Under the pieces are notes generated by a model, which saw nothing but the letters and a program-made list of their open reading frames with translations, was not told the origin of the DNA and ran no database searches. The position numbers and the translations under genes were made by a program. Shown here piece after piece: positions 43,237 through 52,571 of a stretch of DNA of 64,000 nt. Source of the stretch: Luteibacter sp. Sphag1AF (lineage in GTDB: Bacteria; Pseudomonadota; Gammaproteobacteria; Xanthomonadales; Rhodanobacteraceae); the NCBI RefSeq assembly GCF_014192715.1, contig NZ_JACHYH010000006.1, forward strand, positions 124,001 to 188,000, written 5' to 3'. Every line of letters starts with the position of its first letter. The first letter of the stretch is position 1.

Positions 43237-44085
43237 TTACCTGGTATACGTTTCCACCTTGAAGACACGGGGATCAATGGTTGTCCCGAGCTTCAGTGAT
43301 CGTACCTCGGTAATCACCGTATAAGGAGCCATCTGCTTATCGTTGAGGGGATCAACGTTTTGATACAGCACGATCGACTTCTTGTCCGACGTCGTCACCA
43401 CACCGTCTTTCTCGTAGACGCACATGTCGATGGCGGCTTTGGAGGTGATAATCGGGCTGGACTTGGGAAGGCAACGCAGATTGACACCTGCTACGGTGCG
43501 CTTGTCCGTATAGCCATCATTGGTCTCGATCGGGTTCCTGGCATTAAAGGCCGATGCATTGTCGTCAGATGTATCCACGGATGTCGTGCCGTCGTCATGA
43601 CCGCTCACGTTAATCTGCTTGCCACCGCTCTCGATGACGACCTCAAATGACTTGTCCGGCACGACCGTGATCTCGCAGCCCTTTTCAGCCCGCAGATTGT
43701 CAAGATCGACCTTATAGACCGGCTCTGTCTTTTTCAGCCATGAATGGCCGTCGGAAATATAAGTCGTGCGCTGCATGACGTAATCGTCAGGCATGCGTGG
43801 GTAGGGCTTGACCGGCACATGCAGTGCCTCGGCACCGGCCAGGCAGAGCTTGTAGGCCATATCACCCATTCCATGGAGCATGCCATCGGCCGGCGTCGGG
43901 CGATCAATCACCACCGCTTCATAACTATTGACGGCCGCACTGCTGCTTGTGGCTGCAGAGGGGGCGGTGACGTGGTCATCGCTTGGTGACCCCGAACTAC
44001 CGCATCCCACCAGGGGAAGACAGCAGGCTGCCAGGATCGCCAGGCCCTGAATGAGTCGCGATACAGCCATCCCATTGAATCGCAT
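43237..44085 (-). CDS. Hypothetical lipoprotein
   Basis: A 282-residue lipoprotein not recognised by family. Signal peptide LIQGLAILAACCLPLVGC with lipobox LVGC (Cys28), then a Ser/Ala-rich linker, and a mature domain with SYEAVVIDRPTPADGMLHG, MAYKLCLAGAEALHVPV, and a C-terminal beta-rich part (TVITEVRSLKLGTTIDPRVF). Cysteines at CLAG, KGCEI, LRCLP and DMCVY may form two disulfides. AGGAAG lies 7 nt before the ATG at 44085; the longer ORF is rejected. It ends 187 nt before the OmpA-like gene on the same strand. Confidence 0.65.
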   Translation of the reverse strand: MRFNGMAVSRLIQGLAILAACCLPLVGCGSSGSPSDDHVTAPSAATSSSAAVNSYEAVVIDRPTPADGMLHGMGDMAYKLCLAGAEALHVPVKPYPRMPDDYVMQRTTYISDGHSWLKKTEPVYKVDLDNLRAEKGCEITVVPDKSFEVVIESGGKQINVSGHDDGTTSVDTSDDNASAFNARNPIETNDGYTDKRTVAGVNLRCLPKSSPIITSKAAIDMCVYEKDGVVTTSDKKSIVLYQNVDPLNDKQMAPYTVITEVRSLKLGTTIDPRVFKVETYTR

Positions 44086-44134
44086 GAAACATCTTCCTGT
44101 TGAATGAATTGGGGCAAGCATCTCTTTCCAGTCC

Positions 44135-44524
44135 TCAGGGTTTGAACTGGATTAGCGGCAAGCCGACCTGTTTGCGGCAATCGTTACGCATGGCCTGCTC
44201 TTCCTTCTCGGGGTCTTCCTGCGCGGAGGAGGCTTTGCCCAGACCCTGCATAGACGCCACCGATGCGATGGCCCGCGCGGCGAACCTGGCGCCGAAACAC
44301 TTGCAGTAGTCACCCAGTCGGGGATTTTCTTTCAGATCACCTTCACCATAGGGCGCCGGGATATCGGTAGCCTTCATGCACATGTCGACGTACTGGTTGG
44401 TCGCTGACGACAGCGGAGCGTCAGCATGAGCAACGGCCGGCATCATTGCGCTGGTGAGGATGCCAAGCACCAGGCCAAGCATCGCGCCGAAAAACATCGG
44501 CGACGTATTGCGAAGTAACAACAT
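44135..44524 (-). CDS. Small exported Cys-containing protein
   Basis: A 129-residue predicted secreted protein. Signal peptide MFFGAMLGLVLGILTSAMMPAVAHA, mature part with VDMCMKATDIPAPYGEGDLKENPRLGDYCKCFGARFAARAIAS and a basic end with RNDCRKQVG. Four cysteines (DMCMK, YCKCF, DCRKQ) suggest a small disulfide-linked helical bundle. GGAG lies 4 nt before the ATG at 44524; a longer start at 44569 would add a short leader. No family recognised. It precedes the lipoprotein gene by 49 nt and is probably co-transcribed. Confidence 0.6.
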   Translation of the reverse strand: MLLLRNTSPMFFGAMLGLVLGILTSAMMPAVAHADAPLSSATNQYVDMCMKATDIPAPYGEGDLKENPRLGDYCKCFGARFAARAIASVASMQGLGKASSAQEDPEKEEQAMRNDCRKQVGLPLIQFKP

Positions 44525-44900
44525 TATTCTCCATCCCGTCATAGGTACGAACATCGATAAACCAGACACGCCTGTGTCTGGCGGGCCATGATGACTGGCG
44601 CGCCCCCTGCCTGCATGGAGAAGACGTGCCGGTCCATGGCTAATGGAACATCGCTACTTGACGATGTTATTGCGCATGAATTGTCTCAGAAAAAAACAGC
44701 GATCCCGGCACCCACCCCCTGCACACGTCGCCCCCTGGCCCGCCGCGGAGAAGGGCCGCCAAGGCAATTTGAAAGAAGCAACGGGCATTCGTCACTTACA
44801 TCCCCAGCCCCTTGCAGCCCACCGCGCTGACGCGCCCGCTCTTTAAGGGGACGCGGACGTCCAGCGAGAGAACCATCCAGCCACTCTGGTCGAGCTCCCG
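44525..44900. other. Intergenic stretch with one hairpin
   Basis: No supported gene. At 44,562-44,581 CCAGACAC and GTGTCTGG form a perfect 8-bp stem with a GCCT loop, followed by TTTATC on the minus strand; it may end the transcript of the beta-helix-like lipoprotein. A plus-strand frame (44,588-44,830) lacks codon and protein character. Confidence 0.4.
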
Positions 44901-45995
44901 CTACCGATTACCGCTTCCTTCAGCCAAGGCGCTTTCATCATCCTTGCGGACAAGCTGGCGTATGTCGGAGGTCACGTTGTTCTCGATACGCACGTTGCTG
45001 GAGGCCAGCAGATTGATAGCCGCCACCTCCTGCCGGTCAGCGCGGCCTTTTACAATGAACTTGTTGTTTCGGATGATGGCACCATCCGCGTCACGCAACT
45101 TCAATACCGACGGTATTTGTGAGGTACTACCGGGCTTCATGTGAATGATGAACGTATTGCCTTCGACCAACGCATTGGGCCCATACAGATAGACGGCCGT
45201 ATCACCATCCACTTCGACAGTACTGTTGCGAAGCGTGTTGTTGGCGCCAACCATAATGACGCCGCGGCCACCCGACGATATCTTCAGATTGTCGAGGGAG
45301 AAGTAAGTCGCTGGCTGATAATTCCATGGCGTCGCATAGGCAATGTTCTTGCCTTTCTCGTAGGGACGCATCTCGGCCATGGGTGGCTCGTCTTCCGGCA
45401 CCGGCTCGCGGGAACTGTCGTCAAGCCGGGTGGATAGTTCAAAGCTCTTGCCGAAGCCAAGATAGACACCCACGCCTGATGGGCCGGGTGTTTTGATGAT
45501 GCCATTGCGCACGCTCAGATGCTCTGGAAAATATTTCCGCTGACTGGAAGACGCCTCGAAGGCGAATCCGCCCAACGTAATGCCAGTGACGTTGTCGAAC
45601 GGGCCGCCTGAAATGAGATGCCCCTGCAAATCGAGATCCAGGTGGTCGGTTCTGAACAACGTCACCACTTTTTCGGACCTTCCCATCTCGCGGAAACCCT
45701 CCGGTATGGACCGGACATGCCGCAGCACCAGATCTTGCACCAGGCACTGGCGCCCACTTCCCTGGGCCATGACTTGAAGTGCCATGAAATCCCTTTGGTA
45801 CTTCACCGGCGTGCAACCCTGCTGATTCGCGGCCGCCTCCTCCCGACTGATGTCGCTGAGTGATGACTTTGTTGTGGCGCAAGCCACCGCCAGGAAACTT
45901 GCAAAGGTGATGGCGATCAACCTGACCTTAGGGGCGCTCTTTTTTTTCGAGTTGCCGGGAATGGCTTGCGACTGGGTGGTATCGAATCGTTGCAT
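44901..45995 (-). CDS. Lipoprotein with parallel beta-helix-like repeats
   Basis: A 364-residue predicted lipoprotein: charged N-terminus, hydrophobic segment LIAITFASFLAVACATTKSS with lipobox (Cys39), then helix-turn-like repeat sequence: HLDLDLQGHLISGGPFDNVTG, YFSLDNLKISSGGRGVIMVG, NNTLRNSTVEVDGDTAVYLYG, NALVEGNTFIIHM, AIIRNNKFIVKGR, and VRIENNVTSD. These N-x-x-I/V and N-N steps are typical of right-handed beta-helix proteins such as NosD/pectate-lyase-like (Beta_helix) domains. A catalytic pair cannot be pointed out. The ATG at 45995 gives the best signal; the longer ORF to 46232 is unlikely. First of the four exported genes on this strand. Confidence 0.65.
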   Translation of the reverse strand: MQRFDTTQSQAIPGNSKKKSAPKVRLIAITFASFLAVACATTKSSLSDISREEAAANQQGCTPVKYQRDFMALQVMAQGSGRQCLVQDLVLRHVRSIPEGFREMGRSEKVVTLFRTDHLDLDLQGHLISGGPFDNVTGITLGGFAFEASSSQRKYFPEHLSVRNGIIKTPGPSGVGVYLGFGKSFELSTRLDDSSREPVPEDEPPMAEMRPYEKGKNIAYATPWNYQPATYFSLDNLKISSGGRGVIMVGANNTLRNSTVEVDGDTAVYLYGPNALVEGNTFIIHMKPGSTSQIPSVLKLRDADGAIIRNNKFIVKGRADRQEVAAINLLASSNVRIENNVTSDIRQLVRKDDESALAEGSGNR

Positions 45996-46275
45996 TGAGC
46001 GAATGGCCTGGATCGAAGTAGCGGCAACGGTTGCCTGTGACGCACAGGCAAAGCCTGCCTCACGGCAGGTACGATGGTGTTCTGGAGAGGAAGTCGCCCC
46101 CGTCGTTCCTGGTGAATGGGTTGCCATCACGTTTTGGCGGTTCAGTGACATGAGCTCATGTGTTGGCAGCGACATGGCACGTCCATCCAACAGCACTGAA
46201 CTCAATGACGCGTGGTAGCCCATCAAATCCATTCAAATATACAAGCATTTGTCATTGCCTACATGACGCACTTGT

Positions 46276-46315
46276 AATGCGAAGGTCGGGAGCTCGATCC
46301 TCCCGCGCTCCACCA
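46276..46315 (+). repeat. attR: imperfect copy of tRNA-Ala 3' end
   Basis: AATGCGAAGGTCGGGAG, then CTCGATCCTCCCGCGCTCCACCA, matches the end of tRNA-Ala at 37 of 40 positions. No tRNA 5' half precedes it, so it is a displaced 3' end left by integration. It marks the right end of the island. Confidence 0.8.
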
Positions 46316-46729
46316 AGCCATCCATACTCAAAAGTCCGTTACTCCTTACGGTGTAATGCGCTTTTTGTCTGCGGCTTCCGCGATGTGTTTGATGTTGTTT
46401 CGTACAGCAACCAAATCCTGAAAGGAACGAAACAGAAGTACACGTGACACACAGGCGCGCCACAATAAGCAGACCCGCATGACACCGACAGGTGCCTGCC
46501 TGCCGTCGATAACGCAAACGACAGCGCGCCCCACAAATACGTGATGCGCATCACGTTTTCATCCTTACCTCCTGCGCACCCTGCACAGTCGCCGCGCAAA
46601 TTCGGCAAACCTTCCCAAGCTGCCTTTCCGCGCGCGGACATCGGGTCTTGCCTGCGTGCACACTGTTGGGATTGGTCGGGCCGTAGACCATGACACGCAG
46701 GAAATGTCGCTTGGGAGAGGAGACAGTCT
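46316..46729. other. Intergenic stretch right of the island
   Basis: No supported gene in 414 nt. It must hold the promoter of the MASE1 gene; the region around 46,540-46,730 is moderately rich in GC, with GGAGAGG just before the start at 46,730. The minus-strand frame at 46,339-46,641 has no protein character. Confidence 0.4.
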
Positions 46730-47674
46730 ATGCAGGAGGCAGGCGCGGAGCGGATGCCTTGGGGAACGTTAGTCCCGATCGCCGCGGCGTACGCGGCATG
46801 TTATGAACTGACGCACTATTTGTCGTACTCGCACTGGATACTTCCGGCAGGATTGCGACTGGCCTGCCTGTTGTTGCTTCCCTACCGGATGTGGCCTGCC
46901 ATCGTGGTTGGCGAGGCGCTGCCAGTATTTGAAAACGCCATGATGTGCGTACGGCAGCTGGGGTGGGCCTGGGCCGGCATATCCGCGATTCCATTCGTGC
47001 TGCTGTGCATACCGGTGGTTCGGTGGATTCGCAACCGGATGCCGCTGTACCTCGCGGACGGCCAAATCAACATGGGGATGATTCTCCTTGCCACGCTCGC
47101 ATGCGCATTGATCACCGCGCTGCGCACCGATACCGCCGTGTTTGCTGCACTGATGCACGGCAAGGGCGGCATGGCTACATGGCATGCCGAAGGCCTGGTG
47201 GATCTTCAGGCGTACATTCTTGGCTCGTACCTGGGTGCCCTGACGCTGACCCCCACGCTTCTCGCGTTGCACGAACGATTCAGTGGTCCGTGTTCGTGGA
47301 AATCGTTCTGGCGCAGCAGGCTGACCCACGATGTAGCGTTGGGCGTCATACCGTTCCTGACGACGATCGTGGTCATGGCACCGAGTGGATCAATAACGCC
47401 AGCCGATGTGCAGCAGCTTCACCTGTACCGGCTGGCTGTCCTGATTCCCGTGCTCGTGCTGACGATGCGCCATGGTTGGCGGGGCGCCGCCTTGGCGGGG
47501 ATGTTGAGCAGCATCGCGCTGGCTACAACATCGGCAGTGCTGATGGACCCGGCGATGATTCGCGCGCAGGCCGTCCTCGCACTCACCATTTCCGGATCGC
47601 TGCTGGCCGGTGTCAGCATGCCGCATGTGGTGACCTTGCGACCTGCCTTTGCGCGCAAATCACGGGGCGATTGA
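46730..47674 (+). CDS. Orphan MASE1-domain membrane protein
   Basis: A 314-residue polytopic protein with about 8 helices and the MASE1 sensor-domain pattern (WGTLVPIAAAYAACYELTHYLSYSHWILPAGLRLACLLLLPYRMWPAIVVGEALP; LQAYILGSYLGALTLTPTLLAL). MASE1 normally precedes a GGDEF, kinase or other output domain; here the protein ends after the membrane part with a short basic tail. The ATG at 46730 is preceded by GGAGAGG. It could be a stand-alone sensor or work with a separate partner; a diguanylate cyclase gene lies about 800 nt downstream. Confidence 0.75.
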   Translation: MQEAGAERMPWGTLVPIAAAYAACYELTHYLSYSHWILPAGLRLACLLLLPYRMWPAIVVGEALPVFENAMMCVRQLGWAWAGISAIPFVLLCIPVVRWIRNRMPLYLADGQINMGMILLATLACALITALRTDTAVFAALMHGKGGMATWHAEGLVDLQAYILGSYLGALTLTPTLLALHERFSGPCSWKSFWRSRLTHDVALGVIPFLTTIVVMAPSGSITPADVQQLHLYRLAVLIPVLVLTMRHGWRGAALAGMLSSIALATTSAVLMDPAMIRAQAVLALTISGSLLAGVSMPHVVTLRPAFARKSRGD

Positions 47675-47687
47675 CCGCACCACGCAA

Positions 47688-47715
47688 ACGAGGGGCCGAA
47701 TCATCGGCCCCTCGT
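47688..47715. terminator. Bidirectional terminator hairpin
   Basis: ACGAGGGGCCGA-ATCA-TCGGCCCCTCGT: a perfect 12-bp stem between the convergent MASE1 (+) and secreted-protein (-) genes. Confidence 0.75.
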
Positions 47716-47726
47716 CCTGTCGCTGA

Positions 47727-48173
47727 TTACTGAAGGCCCCAGCTGCACTCACGCGGGTTCGTGCAATCACCGGTCGTTGCCTGCAGACGCGCGGTGCCGT
47801 CAGCTTGCGGCGACACTACGAGCTTCACTGCCTGGTCGGCATAGACGGTAACGCCAGCCGCATCGGCCACGACCGTGCCCGCTTCAGAGGGCGTAGCCAG
47901 ACGCGAGGCGTCCACGCCAATCGGCAGGCCGATAACATCGGAGCCGGTGGAAACGACCGCTGCGCGCACGGTGCCGCTCACGTCGTTGACCTGCACATAG
48001 CGCAGGCCTCCGCGCTCAAATACATACACATGATAATCCGGGCTGGCACTGACATCAGGAGCGTTCGGCCATGACTGGCCCAGACCTGACGACGGGAGCT
48101 TTTCCGTAGCAAACGCAGAATGTGCCGCCAGTGGCAGCAAGGCGAACGACATCAACCGCAGCACGCTTTTCAT
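47727..48173 (-). CDS. Hypothetical secreted protein
   Basis: A 148-residue protein with a signal peptide (SVLRLMSFALLPLAAHSAFA, cleaved before TEKL). The mature part is short and beta-rich: GQSWPNAPDVSASPDYHVYVFERGGLRYVQVNDVSGTVRAAVVSTGSDVIGLPIG, ending with two cysteines (GDCTNPRECSWGLQ). No family recognised; proteins of this shape are common in Xanthomonadales. ATG at 48173 is preferred to the longer start. Convergent with the MASE1 gene. Confidence 0.65.
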   Translation of the reverse strand: MKSVLRLMSFALLPLAAHSAFATEKLPSSGLGQSWPNAPDVSASPDYHVYVFERGGLRYVQVNDVSGTVRAAVVSTGSDVIGLPIGVDASRLATPSEAGTVVADAAGVTVYADQAVKLVVSPQADGTARLQATTGDCTNPRECSWGLQ

Positions 48174-48499
48174 ACTGTTCCCCGAGTTTCGATTTGGCGG
48201 TGCGGAAATCGCAACGCTCATCCATCATCGCATTTCATTGCGGCGCTGAAATCGTGCACATGCGCGCCAAAGCATCTCACGTGAAAATATTGCCGAATAA
48301 GCGTATGAATCATGTTGTAGCGGTTGCTATTGCCAACGACAACCCGCATGCCGGTCTGGAGTGCGCGCCCAATGCACCGCCTGTCCACAATGGCAAGGCA
48401 CTGGTCGCTTCGGGCACCCGCACGTAACATCGCCATCAACGTCGAGCCCTCGCGGCCGATTAAGGAAAGGGCCTTGTACGGGAGTCGCTGGAGGGCGCC
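48174..48499. other. Divergent promoter region
   Basis: No gene seen in 326 nt between the secreted-protein gene and the diguanylate cyclase gene. GGAGG lies before the latter's ATG. Confidence 0.4.
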
Positions 48500-49996
48500 A
48501 TGAAAGCATTCATCGCCGCAGCGGCCCTCGTCGCGGTTCACGCCATCACTGTCACGGCCCTGCCCGGGCAAGGCATGGCCATTTCCTATGCGTTCTTTTT
48601 CCTGGCCGGCAGCCTGGCTATCGGCGCCTCGCTGCATGCATGGCGCCGCTCGGGCGCGCAGCGCGATGGCCGCTGGCTGCTGCTGACGGCAAGCCTGGTG
48701 TTGTGGGCAGTGGGCATGCTGCTGAGCGCCCGCCAGTACTACTGGCTGGCCAACGACAACCCCGCCCCGGGCGACAGCATGTTCCTGTATGTGCTGTACG
48801 TGCTGCCGGTGCTGGTCGCGGTGTCTTCGGCGCCGGTCCCGGCGCGCAAGCGATGGGCGCTGTCCATTGACCTGGTGCTGGCATCGTTGCTGGGCATCCT
48901 GTTCTACGTGCACACGTTCTCCATCGTCAGCATGCAGGGGGCCGTGGGCTCGACACAGGAAAACGACATCGTCCGCATGCTGGACATCGAGAACTTTGCA
49001 CTGGCCATTGCCGCGCTGCTGCGTTATCTGGCGACCGATCGCGCCGACGATCACTATTTTTTCCGTAGCGTGGCCGCATTCTTTTCCACGTATGCACTGG
49101 TCGTTTTCTATTACAACCACTACGTCGCCCTGGGCGACCACCCGGAGTTTGGTACCGCATGGGACGTCCTGCTGGTCATACCCTTCCTTGCCCTGGTGCT
49201 GACTGCATCTGCGCGGCAATCGCAACGGCACTGGCATCCGTCCGTGTATCTGGTGCGCTTCGTACAAAGCGCCAGCCCCACGTTTCTTGCACTGAGCGTG
49301 CTGGGCCTCGGACTGATGGTGATCCGCGACATGCCCGTGCTCGGCATCGTGGGTGCCGTGGCTGCGGTGCTGGGCATCGGCCTGCGCAGTTCACTGGCCC
49401 AGGTGGATCTGGTTGCCGAAGAACATCGACTTGCACAGCGGCGCGACGCACTGGAAGGCCTGGTGTTTACCGACAGCCTGACCGGGCTGGCCAACCGTCG
49501 CGCGCTGGATGAACGACTGCTGCGTGAGTGGCATCGTCCCGGGCAACGCGAGCCCATTGCGCTGCTGATGATCGATCTGGACTTCTTCAAGGAATACAAC
49601 GACCGCTACGGCCACCTCGCCGGAGATGACTGCCTGCGAACAGTAGCCAGCGCCCTGTTTGCGCGCTGCCTTCGCGCGGGCGATTTCCTGGCCCGTTACG
49701 GCGGCGAAGAATTCGCGGTGATCGCCCCAGCCACGCGCCTGGCCGACGCGGTGGCGCTGGCGGACAATCTGCGCAGGCAGGTGGAAGAGCAGCGCATCAT
49801 CCATCCGCTCAGCCCCTACGGGCACATGACAGTGAGTGTCGGTGTTGCCACGCTGCAACCCCACGCCACAGGTGGCCCACTGGATCTGCTGAATGCGGCG
49901 GATCACGCGCTGTATCAGGCCAAGCACGAAGGCCGCAATCGCACGGGATGCATTCGCGACGAACGCGTACGCGAGACCAGCACCAGCGACGCGTGA
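48500..49996 (+). CDS. Membrane diguanylate cyclase (GGDEF)
   Basis: A 498-residue protein with about 8-9 N-terminal helices (residues 1-300) and a C-terminal GGDEF domain that makes cyclic di-GMP from two GTP. The A-site is GGEEF at 401-405 (Y-GGEEF-AV), with the substrate segment DSLTGLANRRALDE at about 327 and the I-site R-x-x-D (RAGD) five residues before it, so feedback inhibition by the product is likely. The membrane part is not MASE1. It begins with ATG 6 nt after GGAGG. Confidence 0.92.
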   Translation: MKAFIAAAALVAVHAITVTALPGQGMAISYAFFFLAGSLAIGASLHAWRRSGAQRDGRWLLLTASLVLWAVGMLLSARQYYWLANDNPAPGDSMFLYVLYVLPVLVAVSSAPVPARKRWALSIDLVLASLLGILFYVHTFSIVSMQGAVGSTQENDIVRMLDIENFALAIAALLRYLATDRADDHYFFRSVAAFFSTYALVVFYYNHYVALGDHPEFGTAWDVLLVIPFLALVLTASARQSQRHWHPSVYLVRFVQSASPTFLALSVLGLGLMVIRDMPVLGIVGAVAAVLGIGLRSSLAQVDLVAEEHRLAQRRDALEGLVFTDSLTGLANRRALDERLLREWHRPGQREPIALLMIDLDFFKEYNDRYGHLAGDDCLRTVASALFARCLRAGDFLARYGGEEFAVIAPATRLADAVALADNLRRQVEEQRIIHPLSPYGHMTVSVGVATLQPHATGGPLDLLNAADHALYQAKHEGRNRTGCIRDERVRETSTSDA

Positions 49997-50059
49997 TCTG
50001 CTCCGCGCCTGCCTTTTTGGCTTACCCTGCCCGCCCGTGACCACCGCCAGCCCTGTCCT

Positions 50060-50656
50060 TTGAGCGAAATCCTTACCACCTTGCCCGGCCCGTGCTCGTT
50101 CGAAGAAGACATTCGCAAGAGTCGTTTCCTCGCGCAGGCGGCTCCTGTGGATGATCCGGCCGAGGCGCTGGCGTTTCTTGCGCGGGTGAGTGACCCGGCT
50201 GCCACGCATAATTGCTGGGCCTACCGCATCGGTGACGCCTATCGGTTCAACGACGACGGCGAGCCGGGCGGCACCGCTGGCAAGCCCATTCTTCAGGCGA
50301 TTGACGGACAGGCGCGCGACCGCGTCGTGGTGGTGGTCACCCGCTGGTACGGCGGCATCAAGCTGGGTGCCGGCGGCCTGGCCCGGGCTTATGGCGGGTG
50401 CGCGGCAGAATGCCTGCGCATTGCGCCGCAGGTGCCGTTGATTGTCACGGGGCTGCTGGAGCTTCACTGTGAATTCGCCGGACTGGCGCTGGTGAAAGCC
50501 CGGCTGCGCGAGATGGACGCAGGCATCGAAGATGAATCATTCGACGCCACAGGCGCCCTGCTCCGCGTGCGCGCGCCGCTGGATCGCCTTGAGGGCATCA
50601 GCCAGCGCCTGACTGACCTCACCCGCGGCCGCGTGGCACCCCGCCGGGTTGATTGA
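50060..50656 (+). CDS. yigZ: YigZ/IMPACT-family protein
   Basis: A 198-residue protein of the IMPACT/YigZ family (UPF0029). The N-terminal domain has FEEDIRKSRFLAQAAPV, NCWAYRIG and FNDDGEPGGTAGKPILQAIDGQ, then VVVVTRWYGGIKLGAGGLARAYGGCAAECL, the standard conserved block; the C-terminal domain (LELHCEFAGLALVKARLREMDAGI) is the ferredoxin-like UPF0029_C. Function: binding nucleic acid or regulating translation is suggested for the family. The TTG at 50060 is the chosen start. Confidence 0.9.
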   Translation: MSEILTTLPGPCSFEEDIRKSRFLAQAAPVDDPAEALAFLARVSDPAATHNCWAYRIGDAYRFNDDGEPGGTAGKPILQAIDGQARDRVVVVVTRWYGGIKLGAGGLARAYGGCAAECLRIAPQVPLIVTGLLELHCEFAGLALVKARLREMDAGIEDESFDATGALLRVRAPLDRLEGISQRLTDLTRGRVAPRRVD

Positions 50657-50714
50657 ATAGCCACTGGGGCGGCCCCATGACTGGCCCGACCTCTTTCATT
50701 CACGGATTTACCGC

Positions 50715-52490
50715 ATGAGCGATCCCAGCAAGGACGCCCCGGCGCCCTCGCGCCGCATTGGCGCGCTTGCCAGCCTCTGGCCCTACCTGAAGCCGCACAA
50801 GGCGCTGGCCATCGGGTGGCTGGTGTTCCTCGGCGTGTCCTCCGGCGCGTCCCTGGTGCTGCCGGTGGCTGTGCGGCACATGATCGACAAGGGCTTCGCC
50901 GCGTCGAGCATGGCTACCATCAACGGCACGTTTCTCGCGCTGTTTGGCGTGGCCGTGGTGCTGGCACTGGCCACGGCTGCCCGGTATTTCTGCATCGCCC
51001 TGCTGGGCGAGCGCTCGCTGGCATCGCTGCGGCAGGCGCTCTACACGCACATCATCAAGCTGGACGTCGGCTTCTTCGAGCGCACCCGCGTGGGTGAACT
51101 CACCTCGCGGCTGGGCACCGATACCGAAGTGGTCCAGACGCTGGTGGGCTCCGGCATCTCCGTGGCGCTGCGCAGTGCCGTGATGCTGGTGGGCGCTTCG
51201 GTCGCGATGGCATGGACCAGCCCACGGCTGGCGGGCCTGACCGCGCTGGTCATTCCCGCGGTGATGCTGCCCATCCTGGTTTTTGGCCGGCGTGTGCAGA
51301 AACTGTCGAGGAACAGCCAGGACCGCCTCGCCGACGCCGCTGCCGTGGCCAACGAAACCCTCAATGCCGCACCGGCCGTGAAGGCCTACGCGCGCGAAGA
51401 CATCGAAAGCAGCCGCTACAGCCGGGCCATCTCGCTGGCACTTGCCACGGCGCGTCGGCGTATCGGGGTGCGCTCGCTGCTTACGGCCACGGTGATCGTG
51501 CTGATCTTTGGTGCGATCACGCTGGTGCTGTGGGTGGGCGCGGGCGATGTGATCTCCGGCAAATTGCAGCCAGGCGTACTCAGTCAGTTCGTTCTGTATG
51601 CGATCTTCGCAGCTGGCTCGGTCGCCGGATTATCCGAGGTATGGGGTGACGTGCTGCGTGCCGCGGGCGCCATGGAACGCATCGGCGAACTGTTCGCCGA
51701 AAAACCCGACATCGCCAGCCCGGCGCAGCCGCTGGCGCTGCCCAGGCCGGTCAAGGGTGCCCTGCGCTTTGACCATGTAGCCTTCCACTATCCCACGCGC
51801 CCTGACGTTCGTGCGCTGCACGACTTCACGCTGGACATCACGCCCGGCGAGACAGTGGCGCTGGTGGGCCCCTCCGGCGCGGGCAAGAGCACCGTGTTCG
51901 GCCTGCTGCTGCGTTTCTACGATCCGCAGTCCGGCAGCATCCGCCTGGACGGTGTGGACCTGAAGGCGCTCACGTTGCCCGACCTGCGCGGCGTCATCGC
52001 ACTGGTGCCGCAGGAAACGGTGATCTTTGGCGGCAGCGCGGCCGACAACATCCGCTTCGGCCGCGCCGATGCGTCCGATGACGAAGTGCGCGAAGCCGCC
52101 CGCATGGCCGAGGCAGACTCGTTCATTTCAGCGCTGACGGAGGGCTACGACGCCGCACTGGGCGAGCGTGGCGTGCGCCTGTCCGGCGGACAGCGCCAGC
52201 GCATTGCCATCGCACGAGCCATCCTGCGTGACGCACCGCTGTTGCTTCTGGACGAAGCCACCTCCGCGCTGGATGCCCAGTCCGAAGCAGCCATCCAGCA
52301 CGCACTCGAACGCCTGGAGCGCGGTCGCACCACGCTGGTCATCGCCCATCGACTGGCGACGGTACTGCGGGCTGATCGCATCGTGGTAATGGATGGCGGG
52401 CGCATCGTGGCCCAGGGCACACACGAGCAGCTGCTCGCCGAAGGCGGCCTGTACGCCGAGCTCGCGCGCCTGCAGTTCGGCCTGCACTGA
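50715..52490 (+). CDS. MsbA/BmrA-type ABC exporter
   Basis: A 591-residue fused ABC half-transporter. Membrane domain (residues 20-320) with KALAIGWLVFLGVSSGASLVLPVAVRHMIDKGF; nucleotide-binding domain with Walker A GPSGAGKSTVFGLLLRF (about residue 385), Q-loop LVPQETVIFG, signature LSGGQRQRIAIARAI, Walker B LLLLDEATSALDAQSE, and H-loop IAHRLATV. Two transporters of this class occur in the window (the other is msbA at 1-881); this one is distinct and more like drug/lipid exporters. Single gene; no MarR-type repressor near it. Confidence 0.92.
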   Translation: MSDPSKDAPAPSRRIGALASLWPYLKPHKALAIGWLVFLGVSSGASLVLPVAVRHMIDKGFAASSMATINGTFLALFGVAVVLALATAARYFCIALLGERSLASLRQALYTHIIKLDVGFFERTRVGELTSRLGTDTEVVQTLVGSGISVALRSAVMLVGASVAMAWTSPRLAGLTALVIPAVMLPILVFGRRVQKLSRNSQDRLADAAAVANETLNAAPAVKAYAREDIESSRYSRAISLALATARRRIGVRSLLTATVIVLIFGAITLVLWVGAGDVISGKLQPGVLSQFVLYAIFAAGSVAGLSEVWGDVLRAAGAMERIGELFAEKPDIASPAQPLALPRPVKGALRFDHVAFHYPTRPDVRALHDFTLDITPGETVALVGPSGAGKSTVFGLLLRFYDPQSGSIRLDGVDLKALTLPDLRGVIALVPQETVIFGGSAADNIRFGRADASDDEVREAARMAEADSFISALTEGYDAALGERGVRLSGGQRQRIAIARAILRDAPLLLLDEATSALDAQSEAAIQHALERLERGRTTLVIAHRLATVLRADRIVVMDGGRIVAQGTHEQLLAEGGLYAELARLQFGLH

Positions 52491-52494
52491 GAAA

Positions 52495-52529
52495 GCGATG
52501 CGGGCCCGGCACGTCCGGGCTCGCATCGC
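52495..52529 (+). terminator. Hairpin after the ABC exporter gene
   Basis: GCGATGCGGGCCCGG and CCGGGCTCGCATCGC form a 15-bp stem with one mismatch, beginning 4 nt after the stop. No T run follows. Confidence 0.5.
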
Positions 52530-52571
52530 CTTGTCACCGCATTGACACCTCGCTGCCTAGGCTGCAAAGCC

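Noticed and set aside
44588-44830. 80-residue plus-strand ORF in the gap of the exported gene cluster
   Set aside because: Proline/arginine-rich composition and no RBS; not protein-like.
46339-46641. 100-residue minus-strand ORF right of the island
   Set aside because: No RBS, no codon bias, Cys-rich random look.
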